Assembly: GCF_918697865.1 (NCBI RefSeq)
Contig: NZ_CAKKMV010000017.1
Location: forward strand, 57,080 to 121,079
From: Massilia sp. Bi118
GTDB taxonomy: Bacteria; Pseudomonadota; Gammaproteobacteria; Burkholderiales; Burkholderiaceae_D
Length of the DNA: 64,000 bases
Direction of reading: 5' to 3'
The notes under the pieces were generated by a model. It ran no database searches, was not told where the DNA came from, and worked only from the letters and a program-made list of their open reading frames with translations. The stretch's first letter is position 1; each line of letters opens with the position of its first letter. This document shows, piece after piece, positions 35,238 to 43,802 of this stretch. The position numbers and the translations under genes were made by a program.

Positions 35238-35633
35238 ATGTCGACGCGATTTGCATCCTGCAGCTGCGGACAATTGTCGGCGCAAGTCACCGGCGATCCG
35301 GTCCGTGTGTCGATCTGCCATTGCCTGGCTTGCCAGCGCCGTACCGGCAGTCCCTTCGCGCAGCAGGCGCGCTTCCCGCGCGAGAACGTGACGATCGCCG
35401 GGAATTCGGGCGCCTGGTTCCGCCCCGGCGATGAAGGCGGCGGCGCCACCTTTCACTTTTGCCCGCAATGCGGCGCGACGGTGTATTACGAGTCGAAGGA
35501 CCTGCCCGCGTTTATCGCCATTCCCGTCGGCGCGTTCGCGGACCCGGGCTTTCCGGCCCCCACCGTCTCTGTCTACGAGGAGCGGATGCATGCGTGGATT
35601 GTGCCGCCGGCGGATGCGGAGCACTTCGCCTGA
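35238..35633 (+). CDS. GFA-family (glutathione-dependent formaldehyde-activating-like) protein
   Basis: The 131-residue protein carries the two zinc sites of the GFA/CENP-V fold: CSCGQL with CHCLACQRRTGSPF, and HFCPQCGATVYYE. Some members catalyse glutathione-formaldehyde condensation; most are uncharacterised. The start at MSTRFASC follows GGAGAAAAC. Confidence 0.88.
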   Translation: MSTRFASCSCGQLSAQVTGDPVRVSICHCLACQRRTGSPFAQQARFPRENVTIAGNSGAWFRPGDEGGGATFHFCPQCGATVYYESKDLPAFIAIPVGAFADPGFPAPTVSVYEERMHAWIVPPADAEHFA

Positions 35634-35692
35634 CCGATGCACGTGGAAAAGCGCGCTTTTTCGAGGTGGCCCACCCTGCTAGACTTTTTGTC

Positions 35693-36142
35693 ATGAATAT
35701 TTCGAAGCGCGTAGCGGTGCTTGCCGCCATCCTGATCGCGGCAGCGGGCGTGGTCATCCATGTCGGCGCCCTGTTTGCAGGCGATTCCTGGTTCGTCTTC
35801 TTCAATGCGCCGCCGAGCGTCGTCGCCTCGGCGAGGGCCGGTACGTGGCTGGCGCCTGTCGGCAGCCTTGTCATCGCCGGTCTCATGGGCGCGTGCGGGT
35901 ATTACGCCGCTTCCGCCATCGGTCTGGTCCGGCCGCCGCCGCTGCAGCGCCTGGCCCTGGCCGGCATGGCCACGGTGTGCCTGGTCCGCGCCTTGCTGCT
36001 GCCCGTTCTCGCCGTCCCGCATCCGGAACTGCGCAATACCTTCGAAATCGTGGCCGCCGTGGTCTGGGGCCTGGCGGGTCTGGGTCTGGCCTCTGCCTTC
36101 GACCTCGCGCAAAAAACGCTCAGGACGTCCAGCGGCGGATAA
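35693..36142 (+). CDS. Small multi-pass membrane protein of unknown function
   Basis: Encodes 149 residues with four hydrophobic segments, starting MNISKRVAVLAAILIAAAGV. The pattern resembles small four-helix inner-membrane proteins; no catalytic motif is seen. The 3' end overlaps the convergent gene (36120) by 23 bases. Confidence 0.65.
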   Translation: MNISKRVAVLAAILIAAAGVVIHVGALFAGDSWFVFFNAPPSVVASARAGTWLAPVGSLVIAGLMGACGYYAASAIGLVRPPPLQRLALAGMATVCLVRALLLPVLAVPHPELRNTFEIVAAVVWGLAGLGLASAFDLAQKTLRTSSGG

Positions 36143-36704
36143 GCCGATCGACAGGCTGGTAACGATCCGCCATCGCGAATGCGCCCTTGGCGATCGTCAG
36201 CACGACAAGGATGCCCAGGGTATCTCCGGCGATCATGACCGCAAGCCCGGGCCAGTCCACGACGCCGCTCAGCACCCACATGAGCGCATGATGAAAGATC
36301 GGGCTCATGAAGCCGCACAGGACGCCGGTGAACACGAGCCGCTGTACGGTCAGCCCCTGCAGGCGCGCCCGCAAATCGAACCAATGTCTTGCAAACAGCG
36401 TTGCAAGGTAAGGTGCAAGCGCACCAGCCACGGCGCCGCTCCATGCGCGAAAATCGCTGGCAAAATCGAAATGGTAAAAGTTCAGATAAAGGCCGGCCAG
36501 CAGCAAGCCTTCAAAACCGGCAAGCCCGAACAGCAGGGTAGCCAGCAGACGAATGCCGGCCGGGATGAATACCCAATTGATGCCATCGCTGTGCTCGAGC
36601 CCGAGGAAGAACAGTTCGTTGAGCCAGTTCAGGCCCAAGAAAACGAGGAAAGTCATGCCGACATACCCGAGATGCTCTGCCACTGCTGCTTTTACATTCT
36701 TCAT
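36120..36704 (-). CDS. Multi-pass membrane protein of unknown function
   Basis: Encodes 194 residues with about five transmembrane segments (GYVGMTFLVFLGLNWLNELF, LLATLLFGLAGFEGLLLAGL, and three more). WVFIPAGIRLLATLLFG resembles the opening of MASE-type integral sensory domains, but no output domain follows. The start at MKNVKAAV was chosen since upstream residues are Arg-rich and unlike a membrane protein N-terminus. Confidence 0.65.
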   Translation of the reverse strand: MKNVKAAVAEHLGYVGMTFLVFLGLNWLNELFFLGLEHSDGINWVFIPAGIRLLATLLFGLAGFEGLLLAGLYLNFYHFDFASDFRAWSGAVAGALAPYLATLFARHWFDLRARLQGLTVQRLVFTGVLCGFMSPIFHHALMWVLSGVVDWPGLAVMIAGDTLGILVVLTIAKGAFAMADRYQPVDRLIRRWTS

Positions 36705-36836
36705 ATGACCAGGTCGACCACTTATATTGCATAATTGCAATGCCATTGTAGCGTCTATCCTCGGCCTTCGCGACCTCCAAGGGCCGCATCTGGTGGTGTA
36801 CAATCGGAAAATATTTCCATCCACCATTACTCAACC

Positions 36837-37889
36837 ATGCCGCACGCAGATCCTGTTGCCGTGCACCTGCTGCGCCGCCGCCAGCTCCTGAAAGGTGCAC
36901 TCGCCGCGGCCCTGCCGCTTGGATCGTCCGCCGCGTTCGCCGCATCCGCGCAGGATGCCGCGCCGCCGCTGGCCGTGGGCGGCCTGCCCGTCACCTGCAA
37001 CCTGACCCTGCCGATCGCCTGCCTCGCCAAGGCGAACGCCAACGCGCGCGCCGGGCTCGGGCCGGCGCCTTTCGTCTATCACAAGTACAGCGGCTGGCCG
37101 GAGATCAAGGAGTCGCTGATGACCGGCCGGATCCAGGCGGCCTATATGCTGGCGCCGCTGGTGATGGACCTGGTGAACTCGCGCATTCCGATGAAGATCG
37201 TCTCGCTCGGCCACCGTTCCGGCGCCGTGATCATGGTGCGCCTTGACTCCAGCTACCGGCGCTTCCGCGACCTGCGCGGCAAGGCCATCGCGGTGCCGAG
37301 CCGCTTCGCCGTCGACTACCTTTTCCTGCGCAAGATGCTGGCGCGCGAAGGCATGACGCTGAAGGATGTCGAAATCATCGAGATGAATCCGCCCGACATG
37401 CCGGCCGCGCTGTATGCGAAGGCGGTCGACGCCTATTGCACCGGCGAGCCCTTCGGCGCCTCGGCCCAGCGCGCCGGCTATGCGCGGCCGCTGGCCATGA
37501 CGCGCGACGAGTGGCGCAACTACATCTGCTGCGTGCTGACGGTGCGCGATGACGTGATCCGGACCCAGAGGCCGGTGGTGCAGGACCTGGTGAATCACAT
37601 CCAGGCCGCCGGCACCTGGCTCGACCAGGGCCCGGCCAACCGCGACAAGGCCGCCGACATCGCCGGCGGCAAGGCCTTCTTCAACCAGAACCCGAAGATC
37701 ATCAAGTTCGTGATGGAGAACCCGCAGGACCGCGTCACCTACGGCGACCTGCGCATGATCCGCGAAGAGTTCGACGAGCTGATGCAGCTGTCGCTGGAAG
37801 CGCGCACGCTCAAGAAGCCGATCGCCTACGAACGCTATGTGGACGACAGTTTTGTGAAGTCCCTCCAACCGCTGAAGCTGATCCTGTGA
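36837..37889 (+). CDS. ABC transporter substrate-binding protein (NitT/TauT type)
   Basis: The 350-residue periplasmic binding protein starts with a signal that looks like a Tat peptide (LLRRRQLLKGALAAALPLGS). It contains the SsuA/NrtA-type fold (GWPEIKESLMTGRIQAAYML, LRGKAIAVPSRFAVDYLFLR, YCTGEPFGASAQRAGYARPL). Relatives bind nitrate, taurine, sulfonates or pyrimidine precursors; the ligand here is unknown. It starts an operon with SCO, cupredoxin-like, permease and ATPase genes; the next gene overlaps by 4 bases. Confidence 0.88.
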   Translation: MPHADPVAVHLLRRRQLLKGALAAALPLGSSAAFAASAQDAAPPLAVGGLPVTCNLTLPIACLAKANANARAGLGPAPFVYHKYSGWPEIKESLMTGRIQAAYMLAPLVMDLVNSRIPMKIVSLGHRSGAVIMVRLDSSYRRFRDLRGKAIAVPSRFAVDYLFLRKMLAREGMTLKDVEIIEMNPPDMPAALYAKAVDAYCTGEPFGASAQRAGYARPLAMTRDEWRNYICCVLTVRDDVIRTQRPVVQDLVNHIQAAGTWLDQGPANRDKAADIAGGKAFFNQNPKIIKFVMENPQDRVTYGDLRMIREEFDELMQLSLEARTLKKPIAYERYVDDSFVKSLQPLKLIL

Positions 37890-38452
37890 AAGCACTGCTC
37901 CTGTCCTTGCTGTTCTTTGCCGGCGCTGCCTCGGCCGAGCAATTCAAAGGCGGCGTCTTCGACCCGCCGCGTCCCGCACCCGAGATCGCCCTGCCCTCCT
38001 CCACCGGCACGCCGCTCAAGCTGTCCGACTACCGCGGCAAGGTGGTGGTGCTGGAATTCGGCTTTTCCCATTGCCCGGCCGTGTGCCCGGTCTCGCTGGC
38101 CTCGCTGGCCCAGGCGAAGCAGCTGCTGGGCGCGCGCGGCAAGGACGTGCAGGTGCTGTTCGTCACGGTCGACCCGGCGCGCGACACCGCCGAACGCCTG
38201 CGCAGCTGGCTGGCCAACTTCGACCCAGGCTTCGCCGGCGTCACCGGCAGCGAAGCGCAGATCGCGCAGGTGCTGAAGGACTACGGCATCAGCGCCGCCA
38301 AACACCCGGTCAAGGGCAGCAGCGAATACTCGATGAGCCATTCGTCCTACCTCTACTTCATCGACCGCCAGGGCAGGCAGCGCGCCATGATGCCCTTTGG
38401 CCGGCCGGCCGCCGACATCGCCCACGACCTGGCGATCCTGCTCGGGCCCTGA
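37886..38452 (+). CDS. SCO1/SenC-family copper or thiol-redox protein
   Basis: The 188-residue secreted thioredoxin-fold protein has a signal peptide (ALLLSLLFFAGAASA). The copper ligands are intact: C-x3-C in SHCPAVCPVSLASL and the distal His in SMSHSSYLYFIDRQG. SCO proteins deliver copper to the CuA site of cytochrome oxidase or act as disulfide reductases. No oxidase gene is near; instead it lies within an ABC-importer operon. Confidence 0.9.
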   Translation: MKALLLSLLFFAGAASAEQFKGGVFDPPRPAPEIALPSSTGTPLKLSDYRGKVVVLEFGFSHCPAVCPVSLASLAQAKQLLGARGKDVQVLFVTVDPARDTAERLRSWLANFDPGFAGVTGSEAQIAQVLKDYGISAAKHPVKGSSEYSMSHSSYLYFIDRQGRQRAMMPFGRPAADIAHDLAILLGP

Positions 38453-38455
38453 AGA

Positions 38456-38899
38456 ATGAAACGCCTGCGACTGCGTTTGCTGTGGTGCCTGCCGGCTGCC
38501 TGCGTGGCCGGCCTGCTCGCCTGGGCGGCCTTCGCGCCGCTCGCCGCCGGCAGCCGCGATGCGCTGTTCGAGATCCCGCAAGGCACCTGGGCACGCCGCA
38601 TGGCCGGCGACCTGGTCGACATCCTGCCGCAGCAGATCGTCCTTACGCTGGGCGTCGACGACACCCTCCTGCTGCGCAACAAGGACAGCGTGCCGCAGGT
38701 GTTTGGGCCGGTCCTGATCATGCCGGGCCAGGACTTCCGCCTGCCCTTCGATACGGTGTCCGTCAACGAATTCAACTGCACCGCGCACGCCAGCGGCTCG
38801 ATGAAGGTCATCGTCGAGCCCTATCCCGCACCCGGCCTGCCCCGGTTGCAATGGCGGCTGGCCCAGCTAGCAAAGAAACTAAGGAAAGCCCATGGATAA
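38456..38899 (+). CDS. Cupredoxin-like membrane-anchored protein
   Basis: The 147-residue protein has an N-terminal signal or anchor (LLWCLPAACVAGLLAWAAFA) and a cupredoxin-like domain. LLLRNKDSVPQVFGPVLIMP is the strand where the first copper-binding His normally sits, but this position is Q81. The C-terminal ligand loop is present as C108-x2-H111-x4-M116. It may bind copper differently or not at all. It overlaps the permease gene start by 8 bases. Confidence 0.7.
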   Translation: MKRLRLRLLWCLPAACVAGLLAWAAFAPLAAGSRDALFEIPQGTWARRMAGDLVDILPQQIVLTLGVDDTLLLRNKDSVPQVFGPVLIMPGQDFRLPFDTVSVNEFNCTAHASGSMKVIVEPYPAPGLPRLQWRLAQLAKKLRKAHG

Positions 38900-39662
38900 G
38901 CCGCAAAACAAGCTGCATAAAACCTGGCCGCCGCTGCTGCTGATCGTGGCCCTGGTCGGCCTCTGGCACTACGCCGTGGTCACGACCCAGACCGTGATCT
39001 TCCCCACCCCGCAGCAGGTGCTGGACGGGACCCTCGAACTGGCGCGCGACGGCACCCTGTGGCAGCACATCGGCGCCTCGCTCAAGCGCGTGGCCGCCGG
39101 CTTCATCCTCGCCACCCTGGTCGCGGTGCCGGTCGGCTTGTGGATGGGCCGCGTCGGCGCGGTCTACAACACCCTGAATCCCCTGTTCCAGATCCTGCGC
39201 CCGATCTCGCCGATCGCCTGGATTCCGCTGGCCATCCTGTGGTTCGGCGTGGGCGACGTCTCGCCGGTCTTCCTGATCTTCCTGTCGGCCGTCTTCCCCA
39301 TCATCGTGCAGACCGCGAACGGCGTGCACACGATCGAGCGGCGCTACCTGGACGCCGCCGCCAACTTCGGCGTCTCGCGCCGCAAGATGTTCCGCCAGGT
39401 GGTGGTGCCGGCGGTGCTGCCCGATATCGTGGTGGGCATGCGCATCAGCCTCGGCGTGGCCTGGCTGGTGGTGGTGGCGGCCGAGATGATCGTGCGCAGC
39501 TCGGGCCTGGGCTTCATGATCATCGACGCGCGCAATGCCGGCAACCGCTACGACCTGGTGATCGCCGCCATGGTCATCATCGGCATCATCGGCCTGCTGC
39601 TGGACGTGGGCATGCGCCGGCTCGAAGGACTCAACTCGGTAAGGTGGCGCTATGGACGCTAA
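38892..39662 (+). CDS. ABC transporter permease (NitT/TauT type)
   Basis: The 256-residue inner-membrane protein has six predicted helices. The cytoplasmic EAA loop that docks the ATPase is present (YLDAAANFGVSRRKMFRQVV followed by VPAVLPDIVVGMRISLG). It pairs with the ATPase encoded next (11-base overlap) and the upstream binding protein. Confidence 0.93.
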   Translation: MDKPQNKLHKTWPPLLLIVALVGLWHYAVVTTQTVIFPTPQQVLDGTLELARDGTLWQHIGASLKRVAAGFILATLVAVPVGLWMGRVGAVYNTLNPLFQILRPISPIAWIPLAILWFGVGDVSPVFLIFLSAVFPIIVQTANGVHTIERRYLDAAANFGVSRRKMFRQVVVPAVLPDIVVGMRISLGVAWLVVVAAEMIVRSSGLGFMIIDARNAGNRYDLVIAAMVIIGIIGLLLDVGMRRLEGLNSVRWRYGR

Positions 39663-40440
39663 GATCGTCATCGACGATATCAAGAAGGGCTTCACCCGGA
39701 AGGGCGAGACCCTGCAGGTGATCGCCGGCCTGTCGCTGAACGTGAAGGACGGCGAATTCGTCGCCATCGTCGGCCCCTCGGGCTGCGGCAAGTCGACCCT
39801 GATGAAGATGATCTCCGGCTTCGCCCTGCCCGACAGCGGCGCGGTGCGCATCGACGGTGTCGAGGTGCGCGGGCCCGGCCCGCAAGGCATCGTCATTTCC
39901 CAGCACGGCTCGGTGTTCCCGTGGCTGACCGTGCGCGAGAACCTGATGTTCGGCCTGAACCGCGGCACGCCGGCGGAAAAGCGCGCGCTGGCGGATCATT
40001 ATGCGGAGATGGTGGGCCTGAAGGGCTTCGAGAACGCCTACCCGCGCGAGCTGTCGGGTGGGATGCTCAAGCGCGTGGAGATCGCGCGCGCGCTGGTGGT
40101 CAAGCCGCAGATCCTGTACATGGACGAGCCCTTCTCGGCCCTGGACGCGCTGATGAACCTGCGCATCCGTAACGAGCTGCTGCGCATCCTGCAGGAAGAG
40201 CGCCACACTGTCATCCTGATCACCCACGACGTCGAGGAAGCGCTCTACCTAGCCGACCGCATCGTCGTGCTGTCGCAGCGCCCGACCACGATCCAGCGCA
40301 CTTTCCAGGTCACGCAGCCGCATCCGCGCCGGCTGTCGAACGCCCAGCTGCAGCAGATGAAGGACGAGATCCTGTCGGAGCTCGGCCTCGATCTCGACCT
40401 TGATGCGTCAGCTGATGTAGTTGAACAGCGACAGGCCTGA
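39652..40440 (+). CDS. ABC transporter ATP-binding protein (NitT/TauT type)
   Basis: The 262-residue ATPase has all motifs: Walker A GPSGCGKSTL, Q-loop region (VISQHGSVFPWLTVRENLMF), signature ELSGGMLKRVEIARAL (GGM in place of GGQ), Walker B ILYMDEPFSALDA and switch His (ILITHDVEEALYLAD). It is the last gene of the importer operon. Its 3' end overlaps the convergent flgL by 33 bases. Confidence 0.94.
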   Translation: MDAKIVIDDIKKGFTRKGETLQVIAGLSLNVKDGEFVAIVGPSGCGKSTLMKMISGFALPDSGAVRIDGVEVRGPGPQGIVISQHGSVFPWLTVRENLMFGLNRGTPAEKRALADHYAEMVGLKGFENAYPRELSGGMLKRVEIARALVVKPQILYMDEPFSALDALMNLRIRNELLRILQEERHTVILITHDVEEALYLADRIVVLSQRPTTIQRTFQVTQPHPRRLSNAQLQQMKDEILSELGLDLDLDASADVVEQRQA

Positions 40441-41637
40441 CATCGTCTTGAAGGACATCTGCGCGGCCTGCAGCGTCTGCTGCTGCTGCGCGAACAGCGA
40501 GATCGCCTTGACCACGTCCAGGTCCTGAAGATTACCCAGCGTGGTCTGGTACTGGACGTCGAGGTCGTCGCCGGTGCTGTTCAGGTTGTCGATTTCCTTC
40601 ATGCGCGCGCCCACCGAGGCCTGCACCGTCAGCACATTGTCCAGCGCGTTCTTCATGTTCGAGCTGGCGGTATTCAGCTTGTTGGCCAGGGCCGCCTTGC
40701 CGCTCGAACCGTCGGCCGGGGAGCGCAGGGTCTTGATCAGGTCCGTGATGGTGGTGAACACCGACTGCTTTTCGCTCGGCTCGACGCTGAAGCTGTCGCC
40801 GTCGGCCGGGACGCCCTTGATATCCATCGACATGCCGCCGAAGGCAATCGTCGCGCCTTCGGTATACGGCTGGTTGGCCAGCACGTCGGTCGGCGGCGAG
40901 GCCGTGTTGTCGGTCACGGTGTAGGTGGTGACGGCCGGGGTGCCGGTCACGGCAAACTTGATCGCGTAGTCGTGGCCCGTGTAGGCCGTGCTGTCGACCA
41001 CCGAGCCGGGCGAGACGATGCCGGCGCCGGTGTTGGTGGCGGCGGCGGCGGTCGTGAACTTGCCGTTGCCGGTCGGGATGGCTTCGAAGATGGCGCTGCC
41101 GGTCTCGCTGGTCGCCATCTTGCGCGAGGAGCCCACCTGCAGCGTGCGCTGGCCCTGGTCGCCCTGGTAGGCGGCGCCGGTCGGCGTCTGCGAGAACGGC
41201 TGGGTGGTCGACTTGTAGCCCGAGAACAGGTAGCCGCCGGTGCCGTCCGCCGTGTTGGCCATGGAGATCATGTCGGTCAGGCGGCCTTCGAGCTCGGTGG
41301 CCAGCGCCGCGCGGTCGCTCTGCGAATAGCCGCCGTTGCCGGCGGTGACGATCAGGGACTGGATGTCCTGGATCTGGCCGGTCACGTCCGACAGCGTCTT
41401 GTCGACCAGCGACAGCGACGCGTTGGCGTTGCTGCGGTTGGTCGAGAACTGCGTGTTCATCGACTGCGACTGCGTCACCTCGAGCGCGCGCGCGGCGGCG
41501 ATCGGATCGTCGGCCGCGGTCAGGTTGCGCTTGTTGGTCGACAGCTGCATCTGGGTCTTGGCGATCTGGCTCTGCAGCGTGTTCAGCTGCGTGGTGCCGG
41601 CGTTGAAGGTCGCGTTGGTGCTGATGCGGATGGCCAT
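40408..41637 (-). CDS. flgL: Flagellar hook-associated protein 3 (FlgL)
   Basis: FlgL forms the second junction between hook and filament. The 409-residue flagellin-like protein has the N-terminal MAIRISTNATFNAGTTQLNT with LQSQIAKTQMQLSTNKRNLT, and the C-terminal VQASVGARMKEIDNLNSTGD. The stop is near 40408, overlapping the ABC ATPase gene. It is last in the flgB-L run. Confidence 0.95.
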   Translation of the reverse strand: MAIRISTNATFNAGTTQLNTLQSQIAKTQMQLSTNKRNLTAADDPIAAARALEVTQSQSMNTQFSTNRSNANASLSLVDKTLSDVTGQIQDIQSLIVTAGNGGYSQSDRAALATELEGRLTDMISMANTADGTGGYLFSGYKSTTQPFSQTPTGAAYQGDQGQRTLQVGSSRKMATSETGSAIFEAIPTGNGKFTTAAAATNTGAGIVSPGSVVDSTAYTGHDYAIKFAVTGTPAVTTYTVTDNTASPPTDVLANQPYTEGATIAFGGMSMDIKGVPADGDSFSVEPSEKQSVFTTITDLIKTLRSPADGSSGKAALANKLNTASSNMKNALDNVLTVQASVGARMKEIDNLNSTGDDLDVQYQTTLGNLQDLDVVKAISLFAQQQQTLQAAQMSFKTMSGLSLFNYIS

Positions 41638-41658
41638 GGTCTAGTCCTTAGTGAGCGC

Positions 41659-43611
41659 TTAGTGAGCGATCTGCAGCAGCGAATTGAAGATGGTGTCGGC
41701 CACCTGCATGATCTTGCTGGCCGCCTGGTAGGCCTGCTGGTACTTCAGCAGGTTGGCGGCTTCCTCGTCCAGGTTCACGCCCGAGACGTTGTCCGCCGCC
41801 TTGCCGGCCTGCTCCAGCTGGGCCGCGGCGGCCTCGCCGTTGACCTGCACTTCGCGGGTCTTGTTGCCGATCGCGCTGACGATGTGGGCGTAGCCCGACT
41901 GGTAGGTCGCGGTGCCGTTGTCCAGGATGTTCTTCGACTGCAGGTCGCCCAGCAGGCCGGCGTTGCGGGTGTCGCCGGTGCCGGTGTTGCGCTCGATGCC
42001 GAAAGTGTCGCCGTCGGCCGGCGCGCCGTTCAGGGTAAAGCTCATGCCGGCCACCGTGTAGCTGGCGCCGTCCTTGAAGGGCACGTTGCCGCCGGCCGCG
42101 ATGGTGGTGGTCACGCCGCCCGCCGTCATCGTCACCGCCTGGCCTGCCGGGAAGCCGGTCAAGTTGCCGCTGGCGCCGTCGTACTTGATGTCGACCTTGG
42201 CGGTCAGCGGCGAGGCCAGGTAGTTCTTGTCGACCGAGCCTTCGCTGATCTTGCCGGTGCCCTTGTTGGTCAGCGGGACGCTGGTGGCGATCGGCGCGGC
42301 GGCCGCGACCTGCGAGACGTCGGTCAGGGCCAGCTTCAGGCCGGCGGCGCCGTTGATGGTCGGGCGCACCAGGAAGTTGTCGCCGGCCGCGGCGGCGCCG
42401 CTGACCGAGAAGTTCAGGCCGTCGATGGTCTGCGGACCGGTCTGCGGGAAAGGCGAGATGACGGTCTTCTTGTTGTCCGACAGGCGGGTCACGTTGTAGT
42501 TGCTGCCGTCGAAGTCGACCTTGTAGTCGCTGGTGGTCAGCTGGGTCGCGTCGCTGACGCTGGCCGAGATCTTGGTGGTGCTGGTTTGGTTGTTGTTGAC
42601 GTTCTTGGTCACCTCGGCCGCGGCCATGGTGAAGAAGTCCTTGCCCGGATTGCCGTTCGCGTCCAGGCCCAGGTGGTGCTGGTCGTTGAAGGTCTGGGCC
42701 AGGCCCAGCGCGATGCGGCCCAGCGAGTTCTGCGCCAGGTCCAGCGACTTGCTGCGGAATTCCAGCGTGCCGCCGAGGGCGCCGCCGGACAGCGCGCTCT
42801 CCGGCAGCGGCGAGATCTTGCTGCCGGTGACGTAGCCGACCGTGACGCGGGTCTGGTCGGTGGGCGAATTCATGGCCGCCAGCTCGAAGTGGTCGGCGCC
42901 GACCACCAGCGGCTGGCCGTTGCCGATCGAGACCGTCAGGCTGTTGTTATCGCCCGGCAGGACCGTCGCCTTGACCTGCTTGTTCAGGTCCATGATCAGC
43001 TGGTCGCGCTTGTCCAGCAGGTCGTTCGGCAGGTTCAGGTTGTCGCCCGCGGACAGCTTGCCGATCTGGTCGTTCAGCTCGGCGATCTGGGAAGCGTAGG
43101 TGTTGACCAGGGTGACGCTGGACGTGATCTGGGTGTTCACGCCCTTGCGAATCTCGTCCAGGCGGCCGTTCATGCTCTGGAAGCGCGCGGCCAGGGTATC
43201 GGCCGAGGTCAGCAAGGCGCCGCGCGAAGGCACGCCTGCGCGGTCGCCGGTCAGGTTCTGCACCGACGAGAAGAAGTCCTGCAGCGCCGGCGACAGGCCG
43301 GAGGTGGTGTCGGCCAGCAGGTTGTCGATCTGGGTGATCTGGGCTTCGTAGGCTTCGAGGCCGCTGCTGGACGCCTGCGCGGTGCGCACCTGGGCGTTCA
43401 GGAACTCGTCCGAATAGCGCTTGACCTGGGCGATCTGGGTGCCGGTGCCGATGAAACCGCTGCCCGAACTCCCCATCGCAATGGCCGACTCCTGCACCAC
43501 CGTCTGGCGACTATAGCCTGCCACGTTGGCGTTGGTGATGTTGTGGCCGGTCGTCGACAACGCCGCCTGGGCGGCGTAAAGACCGGACTTGCCGATGCTG
43601 AGGAGGGACAT
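41659..43611 (-). CDS. flgK: Flagellar hook-associated protein 1 (FlgK)
   Basis: FlgK is the first junction protein on the hook. The 650-residue protein starts SLLSIGKSGLYAAQAALSTT and ends in the conserved rod-type helix (NLLKYQQAYQAASKIMQVAD). The middle contains variable surface domains. The start at MSLLSIG follows GAAGAGA; residues upstream in the same frame derive from the hairpin element at 43633. Confidence 0.96.
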   Translation of the reverse strand: MSLLSIGKSGLYAAQAALSTTGHNITNANVAGYSRQTVVQESAIAMGSSGSGFIGTGTQIAQVKRYSDEFLNAQVRTAQASSSGLEAYEAQITQIDNLLADTTSGLSPALQDFFSSVQNLTGDRAGVPSRGALLTSADTLAARFQSMNGRLDEIRKGVNTQITSSVTLVNTYASQIAELNDQIGKLSAGDNLNLPNDLLDKRDQLIMDLNKQVKATVLPGDNNSLTVSIGNGQPLVVGADHFELAAMNSPTDQTRVTVGYVTGSKISPLPESALSGGALGGTLEFRSKSLDLAQNSLGRIALGLAQTFNDQHHLGLDANGNPGKDFFTMAAAEVTKNVNNNQTSTTKISASVSDATQLTTSDYKVDFDGSNYNVTRLSDNKKTVISPFPQTGPQTIDGLNFSVSGAAAAGDNFLVRPTINGAAGLKLALTDVSQVAAAAPIATSVPLTNKGTGKISEGSVDKNYLASPLTAKVDIKYDGASGNLTGFPAGQAVTMTAGGVTTTIAAGGNVPFKDGASYTVAGMSFTLNGAPADGDTFGIERNTGTGDTRNAGLLGDLQSKNILDNGTATYQSGYAHIVSAIGNKTREVQVNGEAAAAQLEQAGKAADNVSGVNLDEEAANLLKYQQAYQAASKIMQVADTIFNSLLQIAH

Positions 43612-43632
43612 ATTCTCTTCTTCCTGTCTACC

Positions 43633-43749
43633 GGGGCCTCGCAAACCTACTGCGCGTCGCAATTTTGGTCTGCGGTGCTCGCTGTACTACTCGTACAGCT
43701 CCGCTCCTCGACCAAAATTGCTTCCGCTCGCTACGGTTTTCGAGGCCCC
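43633..43749. repeat. Long nested inverted repeat between flgJ and flgK
   Basis: Three nested pairs are visible: GGGGCCTCG (43633-43641) with 43741-43749, GCAATTTTGGTC (43659-43670) with 43710-43721, and GCTGTAC (43681-43687) with 43693-43699. The element fills most of the 191-base gap. It could fold as a long mRNA hairpin and reduce flgK expression relative to flgJ. Confidence 0.8.
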
Positions 43750-43802
43750 TTGTTATGTAGTTTTCGGCAAAAAACACCAAAACTTTACTGTTGTCATTTC
43801 AC

